The notes: generated by a model from the letters alone, not told the origin. Counted from the first letter of the stretch, positions 24,060 to 33,149 are shown. The stretch: DNA of 64,000 nt from Anaerobaca lacustris (GCF_030012215.1 NZ_JASCXX010000007.1:142928-206927), one strand, 5' to 3'. A program made the numbers and translations.

Positions 24060-25436
24060 TCACTTGCGCTGCAGAATCGCAACGTAAGCGCCGTCGCGGT
24101 CGAACCCCTCGGCCGACGGCAGCGTCAGCTCCTCACGCGCCAGTGCAAAGCGCGTATCGGTTGCGAGGAACTGTCTGACCAGCCGGCCGTTTTCCGCTTC
24201 CTGGATGCTGCACGTACTGTAGCAGATCCTTCCGTCGTCTTTGAGCAGGGCGGCAGCCTTCACCAGCAGGGCGCGTTGTATCCCGGCCAGTTCCGCGACC
24301 GCGTCGCGGGTGACTCTGTGCCGGACTTCGATCCGCCGGGCGAGCACGCCCGTGTTCGAGCAGGGCACGTCGAGCAGGACCGCGTCGAACGGGCCGCCGC
24401 GTCCGCGTTCGATCTCCGCAAAGGGGACGACGGTTACGCTGTCAGAGCCAAGCCTTGAGACGTTTTCGGCGACCTTCGTCAGACGCTCGGCATTGACGTC
24501 GGTCGCCACGATGCGGGCCGCATCGTGCGTTCGTTCGGCCAGTTGCGTCGTCTTGGTTCCAGGCGCTGCACATAGATCGAGAATCGCCCAGCCTGGCTGA
24601 GGGTCCAGCGCGCGAACGACCCTGGAGGCGGCAAGGTCCTGCACGGTGAACCACCCCTCGGCAAAGCCCGGCAGTTGCGCGATCGCCTGGGGTCCGATCA
24701 GGCGGAGCATGCCCGCCTCGTCGGGCGGGGCGACCTCGGCCCGGACACCCGCATCGTGCAGCCGCCCCAGCAACTGGGCTGCATCGGTCCTGAGGGTGTT
24801 GACGCGAATGTAGATGCTGGGCCTCCGAGTGGAAGCAAGGCAGATGTGCCGGGCGCGTTCGGCGCCGAACTGCGCGACCCACTCATCCACGAGCCAGCGG
24901 GGCATCGAGAAGCATGCGCTCAGATGCGCCGCAGCGTTTGCCTTTGGATCGGGCAGGAGATCCACGTCGAATCGGCACCCGGCGCCGGGCGAGCGAAGGA
25001 GCGTCCGCACGGCGTCGGATTCACACGGCTCCGCGTCGCGCGTGACGATGTGGCGGAGGATGCCGCGTAGCACCGCGTTGACGAATCCCGTCTGCTTTCT
25101 CCCGCCGGCCTGTCTGGCCGAATTGACGGCCTCATTGACAATGGAATGCACGGGCGTGTGCGGGCTGTACACGAGTTCGTAGACGCCCACCCGGATCACG
25201 GCCCGCAGTGCCTGGTCGATGCGCGCGACCGGGCGGCCGGAGAAACGTTCGATGACGCTGTCGATCGCGCCGAGATTCCGGATCGTTCCGTAGACGAGAT
25301 CGGTGGCGCGCTGTCTCTCTTCGGTCTGGGCCGACAGGCGTTCGAGGATCGGGCCGGCGTGGACGCGTTGCGAGTCGAATCGGCGGAGGACTTCGGCGGC
25401 AACGAGACGCGCCGACTTGGACGTGGGCTTGGACAT
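24060..25436 (-). CDS. rsmB: 16S rRNA m5C967 methyltransferase (RsmB/Sun)
   Basis: About 458 residues. The N-terminal ~140 residues form a NusB-like RNA-binding domain (VAAEVLRRFDSQRVHAG, VYGTIRNLGAIDSVI, PVHSIVNEAVNSAR). The C-terminal half is a Rossmann RNA methyltransferase with DLCAAPGTKTTQLAE (SAM site), the catalytic-loop DVPCSNTGVLARR and the second cysteine in CYSTCSI. It methylates C967 of 16S rRNA in assembled small subunits. ATG 25436 begins one base after the fmt stop (TGACATG), implying coupled translation; an upstream TTG at 25457 overlaps fmt. Last gene of the lptB-def-fmt-rsmB run. Confidence 0.93.
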   Translation of the reverse strand: MSKPTSKSARLVAAEVLRRFDSQRVHAGPILERLSAQTEERQRATDLVYGTIRNLGAIDSVIERFSGRPVARIDQALRAVIRVGVYELVYSPHTPVHSIVNEAVNSARQAGGRKQTGFVNAVLRGILRHIVTRDAEPCESDAVRTLLRSPGAGCRFDVDLLPDPKANAAAHLSACFSMPRWLVDEWVAQFGAERARHICLASTRRPSIYIRVNTLRTDAAQLLGRLHDAGVRAEVAPPDEAGMLRLIGPQAIAQLPGFAEGWFTVQDLAASRVVRALDPQPGWAILDLCAAPGTKTTQLAERTHDAARIVATDVNAERLTKVAENVSRLGSDSVTVVPFAEIERGRGGPFDAVLLDVPCSNTGVLARRIEVRHRVTRDAVAELAGIQRALLVKAAALLKDDGRICYSTCSIQEAENGRLVRQFLATDTRFALAREELTLPSAEGFDRDGAYVAILQRK

Positions 25437-25437
25437 G

Positions 25438-26391
25438 TCAGGCTTCGGCCTCGACAAACCGGTCGCCCGGGCGGACGCGACAGCCGTTGACGAAGTCCTT
25501 GAACGCCATCAGTCCCGAGCAGGCGGGCTTGATCTTGCGGATGGCCAGCTTGCCGTCTCCGCAGATCACGTTCAGGTCCTCGTCAAAGGTCCCGGGAACG
25601 GAGGAAGGCGACGCGGCGCCCCAGAGGACGTCGGCCAGGGCAAAGGTCACGCGCAGGGTCTTGTCCGTCCTGGCGTTGACATAATGCGAATAGGCGCCGG
25701 GCCACGGCCAGAAGCCACGGATCTTGTCGGCCAGAATGTAGGCCGGCTGGCTGAAGTCCATCCGGCCGTCGGCCTTCTTCAGCTTCGGCGCTTTGGACGC
25801 ATGGAATTCGTCCTGCTTCGCGTATGTCGCGGCGCCCGCTTCGATCTGGTCGAGCGTCTCGATCAACAGCGGCGGCGCCATCCGAGCCAGCCGGTCGTGC
25901 AGCTCGCCCGCCGTCTCGTGGACGCCGATGTCCGTCGCAAGCTGGGCGAGAATGTCGCCGGCGTCCATGCGGTCGGCCAGCGTGATGATACTCAGTCCCG
26001 TTTCCTTTTCGCCCCGGATGATTGCCCAGTTGATTGGCGCGGCGCCGCGATACTTCGGCAGCAGTGAGGCGTGGACGTTGACGGCCCCTTTGGGTGGAAG
26101 CGCCAGCAATTCGGGGCCGATCTTCTGGCCGAACGCGATGGCGACAAGGGCGTCGGGCCGGGTATCGGCGATGCGTTCGACGATATCGGGCGCGTTGGCG
26201 TTGGCGGTCTCGATAAAGGGTTCGGCACGGCTCTCGGCCCAGTGGCTTACGGGCGTGGGGCAACACCTGCGTCCGCGACCGGCCGGCTGCGCCGGCTGAC
26301 TGACCACGAGCGCAATCTCGTGGCGCGATGCCTTCAGGGCATCGAGGCACGGGATGCCGAATTCACCACTGCCAAGGTAAACGATCTTCAT
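25438..26391 (-). CDS. fmt: methionyl-tRNA formyltransferase
   Basis: About 317 residues from ATG 26391 (MKIVYLGSGEFGIPCLDAL). The formyl-transferase core has the catalytic signature NVHASLLPKYRGAAPINWAI with Asn, His and the SLLP-x-YRG loop, then ITLADRMDAGDILAQ. The C-terminal OB-like domain carries RGFWPWPGAY. It formylates initiator Met-tRNA using 10-formyl-THF and works with peptide deformylase encoded just upstream. The 20 extra in-frame residues upstream lack conservation. Standard length. Confidence 0.94.
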   Translation of the reverse strand: MKIVYLGSGEFGIPCLDALKASRHEIALVVSQPAQPAGRGRRCCPTPVSHWAESRAEPFIETANANAPDIVERIADTRPDALVAIAFGQKIGPELLALPPKGAVNVHASLLPKYRGAAPINWAIIRGEKETGLSIITLADRMDAGDILAQLATDIGVHETAGELHDRLARMAPPLLIETLDQIEAGAATYAKQDEFHASKAPKLKKADGRMDFSQPAYILADKIRGFWPWPGAYSHYVNARTDKTLRVTFALADVLWGAASPSSVPGTFDEDLNVICGDGKLAIRKIKPACSGLMAFKDFVNGCRVRPGDRFVEAEA

Positions 26392-26466
26392 ATCGATTGC
26401 AGGTCCTGGATTGGATCTCTCGGATCGAGCGGACAACCGCCGATCCGCCATCGGCGTAGCCGGCTG

Positions 26467-26985
26467 TCATTTCCCTTCGTGCTTGTCGGTCAGCTTCTTG
26501 ATCTGTCGGCGATTCGCGATCTTCGCGGCCGCGCCCATGCGGTTGAGGATCGTCATCCCATCGAGGTGGTCGCTTTCATGCTGCAAACACCGGGCGTACA
26601 ATCCTTCGGCCTCCTCGGTGAACTCACGGCCGTCGAGATCGGTGGCGGTCACGGTGGCCCTCTTATGGCGTCGGATCTTCGGGTAGATCCCCGGCACCGA
26701 GAGACACCCTTCCCCCGCCTCGTCCAGATCGCCCGCGGGCGTCACCGTGGGATTGACATAGGCCCGAACCTGCTCGCGCGAGCCGTCCATCGAGACGATG
26801 AACAGCCGAAGTCCGACGCCCGCCTGTGGCGCCGCCAGGCCCATCCCCTTGTTCTCGATCATGATGTCGGTCATCTTCTCGACCAGCCGCCGGATCGTCT
26901 CGTCGATCTTCTCCACCGGCTTGGCCGGTTGCCCCAGAACCGCCTCCGGGTACCGCGTGATTCTGCACTTGTCAACATCGATCAT
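26467..26985 (-). CDS. def: peptide deformylase
   Basis: 172 residues with all three deformylase motifs: GMGLAAPQAG (I), EGCLSVPG (II, metal Cys) and QHESDHLDG (III, the HExxH zinc/iron site). The enzyme removes the N-formyl group from nascent proteins at the ribosome exit. Followed by fmt after 75 bases and preceded by lptB by 51 bases. The C-terminal basic helix (RRQIKKLTDKHEGK) matches the ribosome-binding tail. Nothing unusual. Confidence 0.96.
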   Translation of the reverse strand: MIDVDKCRITRYPEAVLGQPAKPVEKIDETIRRLVEKMTDIMIENKGMGLAAPQAGVGLRLFIVSMDGSREQVRAYVNPTVTPAGDLDEAGEGCLSVPGIYPKIRRHKRATVTATDLDGREFTEEAEGLYARCLQHESDHLDGMTILNRMGAAAKIANRRQIKKLTDKHEGK

Positions 26986-27036
26986 GGTATGGACCTCGCA
27001 CTTCGGACTCTCGTGCCATCGCGGCCCCGGCCGTTG

Positions 27037-27801
27037 TCACTTGTCGTCGAATTCGTGGCCGGCGAAGGTGTTGCCGAGGTAGCTCTTCTTGACCTGCTCG
27101 TTGCGGATGATCTCGGCGGGTGGGCCGGCCGCGATGACCTCGCCGTGGTCGATAATATAGGCCTTGTTCACCACTTCGAGGGTCCTCTCCACGTTGTGGT
27201 CGGTGATCAGCACGCTGACGCCCGAGGCGACGAGCCGGCGGATCTCCCCCTGCAAATCCTCGACGGCGATCGGATCGACGCCGCTGAATGGCTCATCGAG
27301 CAGGATCAGCGATGGGTCCGTCACCATGGCCCGCGCGATTTCGAGCTTGCGGCGCTCGCCTCCCGAGAGGAACCGGCCGTGGCTCTTGGCCACCTCCTTG
27401 AGGCCGAACCGCTCGATGAGCATGTCCGCCTTTTCGCGGCGTCCGGCCCGCGTCAGAGACATCGTCTCCAGGATCGCCAGCAGGTTGTCGCGGACGCTGA
27501 GGCGCTGGAAGATGCTCGGCTCCTGCGACAGATAGCCGATCCCGAGCCGGGCCCGCTTGTACATGGGCAGTTTGGTGATCTCGCGGCCCTCGAAGACGAC
27601 CTTGCCGGCATCGGGCGTAACCATCCCGATGACCATGCGGAAGGTCGTCGTCTTGCCCGCCCCGTTGCGCCCGAGCAGGCCGACGATGCTCCGCTGATCG
27701 ATGGTGACGGAGACCTCGTTGACGACAGCCCGCCCCGAATACCGCTTGACCAGGTTGTGCGTTTCCAGAAGGGTAATGCCAAGCAAAAGAGCACCTCGCA
27801 T
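27037..27801 (-). CDS. lptB: LPS export ABC transporter ATP-binding protein LptB
   Basis: About 254 residues. Walker A GLLGRNGAGKTTTFRM, Q-loop GIGYLSQEPSIFQRLSV, ABC signature FLSGGERRKLEIARA, Walker B LILLDEPFSGVDP and the H-loop VLITDHNVERTLEV are all present. The SQEPSIF, SGVDPIAVED and DHNVR-like segments are specific for LptB. It powers extraction of lipopolysaccharide toward the outer membrane, so this organism probably keeps an LPS-type outer layer. Start uncertain: ATG 27801 has no ribosome site, while a TTG at 27786 follows GAGG at good spacing. First gene of the minus-strand run with def, fmt and rsmB. Confidence 0.92.
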   Translation of the reverse strand: MRGALLLGITLLETHNLVKRYSGRAVVNEVSVTIDQRSIVGLLGRNGAGKTTTFRMVIGMVTPDAGKVVFEGREITKLPMYKRARLGIGYLSQEPSIFQRLSVRDNLLAILETMSLTRAGRREKADMLIERFGLKEVAKSHGRFLSGGERRKLEIARAMVTDPSLILLDEPFSGVDPIAVEDLQGEIRRLVASGVSVLITDHNVERTLEVVNKAYIIDHGEVIAAGPPAEIIRNEQVKKSYLGNTFAGHEFDDK

Positions 27802-28024
27802 ACACACACTTGCTGCGAAAACCGAATTATACCACCGGCCCGGCCGCAGGCAAGCCCGCATTTGCATCGGTACACCCTGTCAGAGCAGCCATCGGCCGCC
27901 CGGCGTCCCGTGCTTCCGGGTCGCCAAAGCGAGGAAAATCTCTGGCAATCGGGGGCTCTTTCTGCTATTGAATGAGTTTTTATCGCGCACCCAAGCCCTT
28001 TCGGGAGTCAGTTGAAGAGAGCTT

Positions 28025-28801
28025 ATGTTTGCCGTCGTCAGTGATATCCATTCGAATATCGAGGCCCTGAGCGTCGTCCTGGCGGACATCGAGAAGCGGG
28101 GCATCCAGAAGATCTATTGCCTCGGTGACGTGGTGGGCTACGGCCCGAACCCCACCGAGTGCCTCGATCTGATCATCGATCGCAGCGAGTGGTGCGTCCT
28201 GGGCAACCACGACTACGCCGTGTTCTACGAGCCGACCAACTTCAACTACGGCGCCGAGCAGGCCAGTTTCTGGACGCGGGACGTGATGGAAACCGACACG
28301 GACCGGGCCCGCAGCGACAAGCGATGGCGGTTCCTGGGCGAGCTGCCCATGCGTCGGACGCTGGAGACCCAGTTGGGACCGACCAAGGCCACCGTCGACT
28401 TCGTCCACGCCTCGCCCCGTCGGCCGATCAACGAGTACATTTTTCCGGACGATGTGTACACGAATCCGGCCAAGGTCCGCGTCCTTTTCGAGCGGATTCC
28501 CCATATCTGCTTCGTGGGCCACACGCACATGCCGGGCGTGTTCCTGGATGAGCCGGACTTCTATCTGCCCGACGAGCTGGGCGGCGCCTATCCCATCATC
28601 GAGGAAGAGAAGGCGATCATCAACATTGGCTCGGTCGGTCAGCCTCGGGACAAGGACAATCGCGCCAGCTACGTGTACGTCGAGGAGAACAAGGTTCACT
28701 TCGTACGGCTCGAATACGATTTCGAGACGACGATGAAGAAGATCTATGCCATCGACCGCCTGGACAATTTCCACGCCGAGCGGCTTCGGGACGGTCGATG
28801 A
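28025..28801 (+). CDS. metallophosphoesterase (YfcE/MJ0936-like, Metallophos_2)
   Basis: 258 residues. The calcineurin-like metal ligands are in order: DIHSN at residues 7-11, GDVVGYGPNP, GNHDYAV, HASPRRP and GHTHMPG near 164. The family includes phosphodiesterases of diverse substrates. The GYGPNP signature is shared with a widespread bacterial subgroup of unknown physiological substrate. Cytoplasmic (no signal). GAAGAG lies before the ATG. It precedes yidC by 31 bases, so the two may be co-transcribed with mnmE. The biological role is not inferable. Confidence 0.85.
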   Translation: MFAVVSDIHSNIEALSVVLADIEKRGIQKIYCLGDVVGYGPNPTECLDLIIDRSEWCVLGNHDYAVFYEPTNFNYGAEQASFWTRDVMETDTDRARSDKRWRFLGELPMRRTLETQLGPTKATVDFVHASPRRPINEYIFPDDVYTNPAKVRVLFERIPHICFVGHTHMPGVFLDEPDFYLPDELGGAYPIIEEEKAIINIGSVGQPRDKDNRASYVYVEENKVHFVRLEYDFETTMKKIYAIDRLDNFHAERLRDGR

Positions 28802-28832
28802 TAGGTTCCGCGAATTGAACGTAAAGGATTGT

Positions 28833-30839
28833 ATGAGTCTGAGAACATCCGTTGCTCTGGTGCTCGTCTGCTTCTGTCTGTTGTGTGGCGGGCTTATTGT
28901 CGAGTCGGCCTTCCGCGCTACTCCATCGTCCGATGTCGCGGCTTCGCCGTCCGCTCGCCGCGGTTTGCTGCTGCTCCAGCAGACAGCCGAGATCGATGCG
29001 CCCGGCTCGCCCCAGACACCGGCGGCAGCGCAGGCGCGTCTCCAGCCGGCGACCTCGGAGGTCTTCGGGGCCGTGGGGGGTCCCAGCCAGCGCCTAACCA
29101 TTGGCTCGGTGGACCCCCGGTCCGGGTTCAAGTTCCAGCTCGAGCTTGACTCTCAAGGGGCCGCGATCCGCACGGCCACGTTCAGCGAGTTCAAAGACCG
29201 CGACCACAAGGACCCTCAGCCGCTGGTCTTCCTCTCTCCCGTCCAGTTGAGCAACGGACGCGAAATGCTCTCGATGGCCAACAAAGGCCTGGTCCTCGTC
29301 GATCAGAACCGGCAACTCAGTCTCGACGCTTTGAGCTGGCGAACGCTCGGGGCCGAGACGACCGACGCTGGTGGCCGGACGGTCTCCTTCGAAGCGACCA
29401 TCACCGATGCGCAGGACCGGCCTTTCCTGAGGCTGACCAGGACCTACCATGTCCAGCCGGACAGTTACCTCGTCGAAAGCACGCTGACGATCGACAACCT
29501 CTCCGGCGGCGTGCAGAACGTACGCTACGATCTCCGAGGGCCGCTGGGCCTGGAACGTGAGGCCTTCCGCCAGGATATGCGGGGCGCTATCGGAGGGTTC
29601 CAGGGCGCAGAAGGCCAGGTGGTGCGCAGCAAGATCGAATGGAAAAACCTGGCCAAGGCCGCCGGCACGCCGCTGCCGATCGAGGCGAAGAACGGAGGCG
29701 GTCCGTTCCTCTGGGCTGCCGCCGTCAACAAGTACTTCGCGGCCATCCTCGTGCCGGTTCCCGACGCGAACGACGCGTATGTGGACTGGATCGCCGGTCG
29801 CACGGGCCGCCTGTACAACCCCGACGGCGATGCCAAGGCCGATACCGGGGATGAGACCATCGGACTGGACTTCTCCGTGGCCTCGACAACGCTCAACCCC
29901 GGCGGGCAGGCCGGCAGTTCCCGAACGTACAGCTTCCAACTCTATCTGGGACCCAAGGACAAGAGCCTTTTCGACAAGAACGAGCTGTACAAGAGGCTTG
30001 GCTTCGTCCAGACGATCGATTTTATGGGCTGCTGCTGTCCCGCGAGCATCATCAACCCGCTGGCGTTCGGCATCCTGGCCATCATGAAGGGGATGTACGC
30101 CGTCATCCAGAACTACGGCATCGTGATCATCATCCTGGTCTTCCTCATGCGGCTGATCATGCACCCGATCACCAAGAAGAGCCAGGTCTCCATGAGCAGG
30201 ATGAGCCAGTTGGCGCCCAGGGCCGAGGAGATCAAAAAGAAGTACGCCAACAACAAGCAGGAAATGAACAAGCGGCTCATGGAGCTGTACCGCGAGCAGG
30301 GGGCCTCGCCGATCATGGGCTTCCTGCCCATGCTGGTGCAGATGCCGATCTGGATCGCACTCTGGAGTGCCGTGTACACGAGCATCGACCTTCGCGGGGC
30401 CGCGTTCCTGCCGTTCTGGATCACCGACCTGTCCATGCCCGATGCGCTGATCCGCTGGTCGCCGTTTACGATTCCGCTGTTGGGCTGGAAGGTGGCGTCG
30501 CTCAACGTGCTGCCTCTGCTGATGGGTGTGGCGTTCTACCTCCAGCAGAAGCTCATGCCCACGCAGGCCAATGCGGCCACGAATCCGCAGATGGCCCAGC
30601 AGCAGAAGATGATGATGATCATGATGCCGCTGCTGTTCCCGCTGATGCTGTACAACGGCCCGTCCGGCGTGAACCTCTACATCATGGCCAGCACGTTCGC
30701 CGGGGTGATCGAGCAGCACGTGATCCGAAAACACATCCGCCAGCGCGAAGCGGCCGAGGCCCAGGGCCTCGTCGCTGTCACCACCAAGACCGGCGGCAAA
30801 GTCAAGAAGAAGAAACCCAAGCCGTTCTACAAGTTCTAA
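28833..30839 (+). CDS. yidC: membrane protein insertase YidC
   Basis: About 668 residues from ATG 28833 with AAAGGA 6 bases upstream. An N-terminal membrane helix (SVALVLVCFCLLCGGLIVES) is followed by a large periplasmic domain (~residues 80-400, beta-sandwich type). The conserved 60KD_IMP core begins near GMYAVIQNYGIVIIILVFLM. The core shows the cytoplasmic coiled loop (MSQLAPRAEEIKKKYANNKQ), helix 3 QMPIWIALWSAVY and NLYIMASTFAGVIEQ, and ends in a very basic tail (KVKKKKPKPFYKF) that contacts the ribosome. YidC inserts and folds inner-membrane proteins. A Cys-rich CCCP segment precedes the core. Directly followed by mnmE, a conserved bacterial neighbourhood. Confidence 0.95.
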   Translation: MSLRTSVALVLVCFCLLCGGLIVESAFRATPSSDVAASPSARRGLLLLQQTAEIDAPGSPQTPAAAQARLQPATSEVFGAVGGPSQRLTIGSVDPRSGFKFQLELDSQGAAIRTATFSEFKDRDHKDPQPLVFLSPVQLSNGREMLSMANKGLVLVDQNRQLSLDALSWRTLGAETTDAGGRTVSFEATITDAQDRPFLRLTRTYHVQPDSYLVESTLTIDNLSGGVQNVRYDLRGPLGLEREAFRQDMRGAIGGFQGAEGQVVRSKIEWKNLAKAAGTPLPIEAKNGGGPFLWAAAVNKYFAAILVPVPDANDAYVDWIAGRTGRLYNPDGDAKADTGDETIGLDFSVASTTLNPGGQAGSSRTYSFQLYLGPKDKSLFDKNELYKRLGFVQTIDFMGCCCPASIINPLAFGILAIMKGMYAVIQNYGIVIIILVFLMRLIMHPITKKSQVSMSRMSQLAPRAEEIKKKYANNKQEMNKRLMELYREQGASPIMGFLPMLVQMPIWIALWSAVYTSIDLRGAAFLPFWITDLSMPDALIRWSPFTIPLLGWKVASLNVLPLLMGVAFYLQQKLMPTQANAATNPQMAQQQKMMMIMMPLLFPLMLYNGPSGVNLYIMASTFAGVIEQHVIRKHIRQREAAEAQGLVAVTTKTGGKVKKKKPKPFYKF

Positions 30840-30851
30840 GGCGTCGCCTTT

Positions 30852-30890
30852 TATAGGTCCTATCGGTCCCATAGGACCTATCGGACCTAT
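30852..30890. repeat. palindromic GGACCTAT repeat cluster
   Basis: Four units of the type (C/A)TAGG(A/T)CCTAT arranged head-to-head and head-to-tail between yidC and mnmE. ATAGGTCCTAT is itself an 11-base palindrome. The last unit, CCTATGG, contains the mnmE start codon, so the repeat also forms its translation-initiation region. A related cluster lies at 44925-44960. Confidence 0.75.
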
Positions 30891-32268
30891 GGACTACACC
30901 GACACCATCGTGGCCGTCAGCTCGGCAGCAGGGGGCCCGCGTTCCATCGTTCGCATCACCGGTCCTGACGCGCTCGCGGCGTGCCAGCGCGTCTTCACGG
31001 AGCCCATCGCACTCCGCACGAACGGCGTTCTCTGCGCCTCCGTTGCCGTCGCCCCCGGCGTGGCGGTCGATGCCACAGTCTATCTGTTCTTCTCGCCGCA
31101 TTCGTACACCGGCGAGACGCTCGCCGAGCTTCACGTCCATGCCGGCCCGGCCCTTGTGGCGGCCCTGGTCGAGCAGCTTCTGGCGACGGGTCTTCGCGCA
31201 GCCGGTCCTGGCGAGTTCACCGCACGCGCGTATCTGAACGGCAAGCTCGATCTCGCTCAGGCCGAAGCCGTCAACGAGATCGTCGCCGGCTCCAACCGCT
31301 TCCAACTGGACGCGGCCGAACGGCTGCTGAGCGGCCGATTGACCGAGACGACCAAGGCGGCGCACTTGGCTCTGGTGGATTGCCTCAGCCTGATCGAAGC
31401 AGGGCTCGATTTCAGTGGCGAGGACATCGCCTTTATCGGCCCCGCTGACGCGACGCAACGACTGGCCCGGATCAGGGACGAGCTCGAAGGGCTTCTGACC
31501 GGCAGCATCCGATACGAATCGCTGATCGATCTGCCTTCCGTCGGCATCGCCGGCGCGCCCAACGCCGGCAAGAGCAGCCTGCTCAACGCCTTGCTCGGCC
31601 ACGAGAGGAGCCTCGTCTCCGACCGCCGCAAAACAACCCGCGACGTTCTGAGTGGCCTGTGGACGACGGACCGGTTCCAGTGCGTCCTGTTCGACTGTGC
31701 CGGCTTGTTGACGGTCGCCGAGGACATCCTCGACCGACTCGCCCAGCAGGCCGCGATCGAGGCGCTGCGACACTGCCAGGCGGTCGTCTTCTGCGTCGAG
31801 GCCGCCAAGCCCGACATCGGCGAAGACCTCGCGATCCGCGCCCTGATCCAGCCGAAAACCGTGCTCTACGCCGCAAGCAAAGCGGACCTGCTGAGCCCCG
31901 CAGATTCGCAGCGCGCCGTCGAGACGCTGGCGCAAGCGTTCGCGGGCCCGTTCCTGCCTGTCTCGGCCCTGACAGGGCAGGGACTGCGACAATTACAGGA
32001 CCTGGTCGAGCGGTCGCTTTCGGCTGGACAGGAAACGGCAACACGAGAAGGCCGCGACACCGTGGCGCTGACCGCCCGCCACCGCCAGGCCGTGAGCGAA
32101 GCGGTTGCGAACATCGACCAGGCCATCGTTCAGATCGAGCAGGGGGCCGACGAGATCGCGGCTGCGATGATTTGCGCCGCCTGCCAGGCGCTCTCGGACA
32201 TCGAGCAACAACCCATCGACGAGCAGGTCCTCGACCACATCTTCAGCCGGTTCTGCGTCGGAAAGTGA
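30889..32268 (+). CDS. mnmE: tRNA modification GTPase MnmE, divergent G domain
   Basis: 459 residues. The N-terminal tetrahydrofolate-binding domain (DTIVAVSSAAGGPRSIVRI, ELHVHAGPALVAALVEQLL, PGEFTARAYLNGKLDLAQAE) and the C-terminal FCVGK with its conserved Cys are intact. The inserted G domain has a good P-loop GAPNAGKSSLLNAL. However, G2 is KTTRD instead of GTTRD, G3 is DCAGL instead of DTAG, and G4 is SKAD instead of NKxD. The glutamate that in E. coli drives K+-dependent hydrolysis has no obvious counterpart in AEDILDRLAQ. MnmE with MnmG adds cmnm5 to wobble uridines. No mnmG is visible here. Confidence 0.9.
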   Translation: MDYTDTIVAVSSAAGGPRSIVRITGPDALAACQRVFTEPIALRTNGVLCASVAVAPGVAVDATVYLFFSPHSYTGETLAELHVHAGPALVAALVEQLLATGLRAAGPGEFTARAYLNGKLDLAQAEAVNEIVAGSNRFQLDAAERLLSGRLTETTKAAHLALVDCLSLIEAGLDFSGEDIAFIGPADATQRLARIRDELEGLLTGSIRYESLIDLPSVGIAGAPNAGKSSLLNALLGHERSLVSDRRKTTRDVLSGLWTTDRFQCVLFDCAGLLTVAEDILDRLAQQAAIEALRHCQAVVFCVEAAKPDIGEDLAIRALIQPKTVLYAASKADLLSPADSQRAVETLAQAFAGPFLPVSALTGQGLRQLQDLVERSLSAGQETATREGRDTVALTARHRQAVSEAVANIDQAIVQIEQGADEIAAAMICAACQALSDIEQQPIDEQVLDHIFSRFCVGK

Positions 32269-32428
32269 CAGGCTCTGAGCGAAGCACGGCGCAGTGAAGA
32301 GCTTGTCCTGGGCCCGCCGAAGGAATCTCCCCAACGACAAGGACGGGACGCTCGTGGCGATTTAGGACATTGGGATTTCGTGTTTTGGGTTTGTTTCGAG
32401 ATTCGTGCTTCGGATTTCGATATTCGTA
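32269..32428. repeat. intergenic low-complexity repeat tract, left of the HNH gene
   Basis: After mnmE comes a CTGAGCGAAGC element and then imperfect tandem units of the type (G/A)(A/T)TTTCG(T/A)... (for example GGATTTCGATATTCG at the right end). Translating this tract gives the spurious R-N-P-K/Q-H-E-type peptides common in planctomycete annotation. A related tract flanks the other side of the HNH/AP2 gene. Confidence 0.6.
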
Positions 32429-32432
32429 GTCG

Positions 32433-33143
32433 TTACGCCGTCTGGGCTTGCAGGTGCTCCTCACGGACCTTGCTCCGCCGTTCCGCTGGCCATTCCCTCG
32501 GGAAATTCACACACGCGAACTCGCCGAAGTACTTGATCGCCGCGTAGTCATACGCCCGGGCCGCCTCGACCTCGTCGTCGAAATACCCGAGGTGGTGCAG
32601 CCGGCCGTTGAGCCGGTAGCGTGCCGCCCATTTGCCCACGCGCTTGTTAAAACTGACGCCTTTGAAACGCGAGTGGCCGTTGCGCCGCTTGCGCTGGTTG
32701 AACCGATTCTCGTTGCGGGTGCAGATCCGCAGGTTGGCCCGGCAGGCGTTGGCCCGGTTCCCGTCGATGTGGTCCACGACCTTGCCCGCCGGCGCATTCA
32801 TGATCTCGCGGTGCATGAGCACCGTTCGCCTTCCCTCGATCCGGCTGGGGTACCCGTTGATCGGCCGCCAGTGGTACTGGTTGAGCCACTCGTAATCGGC
32901 GGCGTCCACCCAGGCGTAACCGCCGCCCGAAAGCGGGATCAGCCGGACCGCATCGCCCGTCGGCGGCTCGGCCTTCCGCAGATAATTCGCGCACGCCGCC
33001 CCCGGCACCTCGCGCAGCACCCCCGGCCACAACGGATGGTTCGCGCACTTCGGCAACACGTCCTGCCCGAAATACGCCGCCCGAGACCACTCCTCCGGGT
33101 CCCACACGCAATACACGCAGTTCTCACAACACGCTCCAGCCAT
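32433..33143 (-). CDS. free-standing HNH endonuclease with AP2 DNA-binding domain
   Basis: 236 residues in three parts. A Cys-rich N-terminus (CCENCVYCVWDPEEW) is probably metal-binding. A central HNH nuclease runs near residues 105-150, with LMHREIMNAP, VVDHIDGNRANACRANLR and the metal His/Asn. A C-terminal AP2-type DNA-binding domain begins SRFKGVSFNKRVGKWAARYR and ends GEFACVNFP. This combination is typical of homing-endonuclease-like genes in phages and bacterial genomes. It is not inside an intron or intein here; it sits between mnmE and a methyltransferase and is bracketed by similar low-complexity repeat tracts. Possibly a selfish element or domesticated nuclease. Confidence 0.82.
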   Translation of the reverse strand: MAGACCENCVYCVWDPEEWSRAAYFGQDVLPKCANHPLWPGVLREVPGAACANYLRKAEPPTGDAVRLIPLSGGGYAWVDAADYEWLNQYHWRPINGYPSRIEGRRTVLMHREIMNAPAGKVVDHIDGNRANACRANLRICTRNENRFNQRKRRNGHSRFKGVSFNKRVGKWAARYRLNGRLHHLGYFDDEVEAARAYDYAAIKYFGEFACVNFPREWPAERRSKVREEHLQAQTA

Positions 33144-33149
33144 CAGCCC

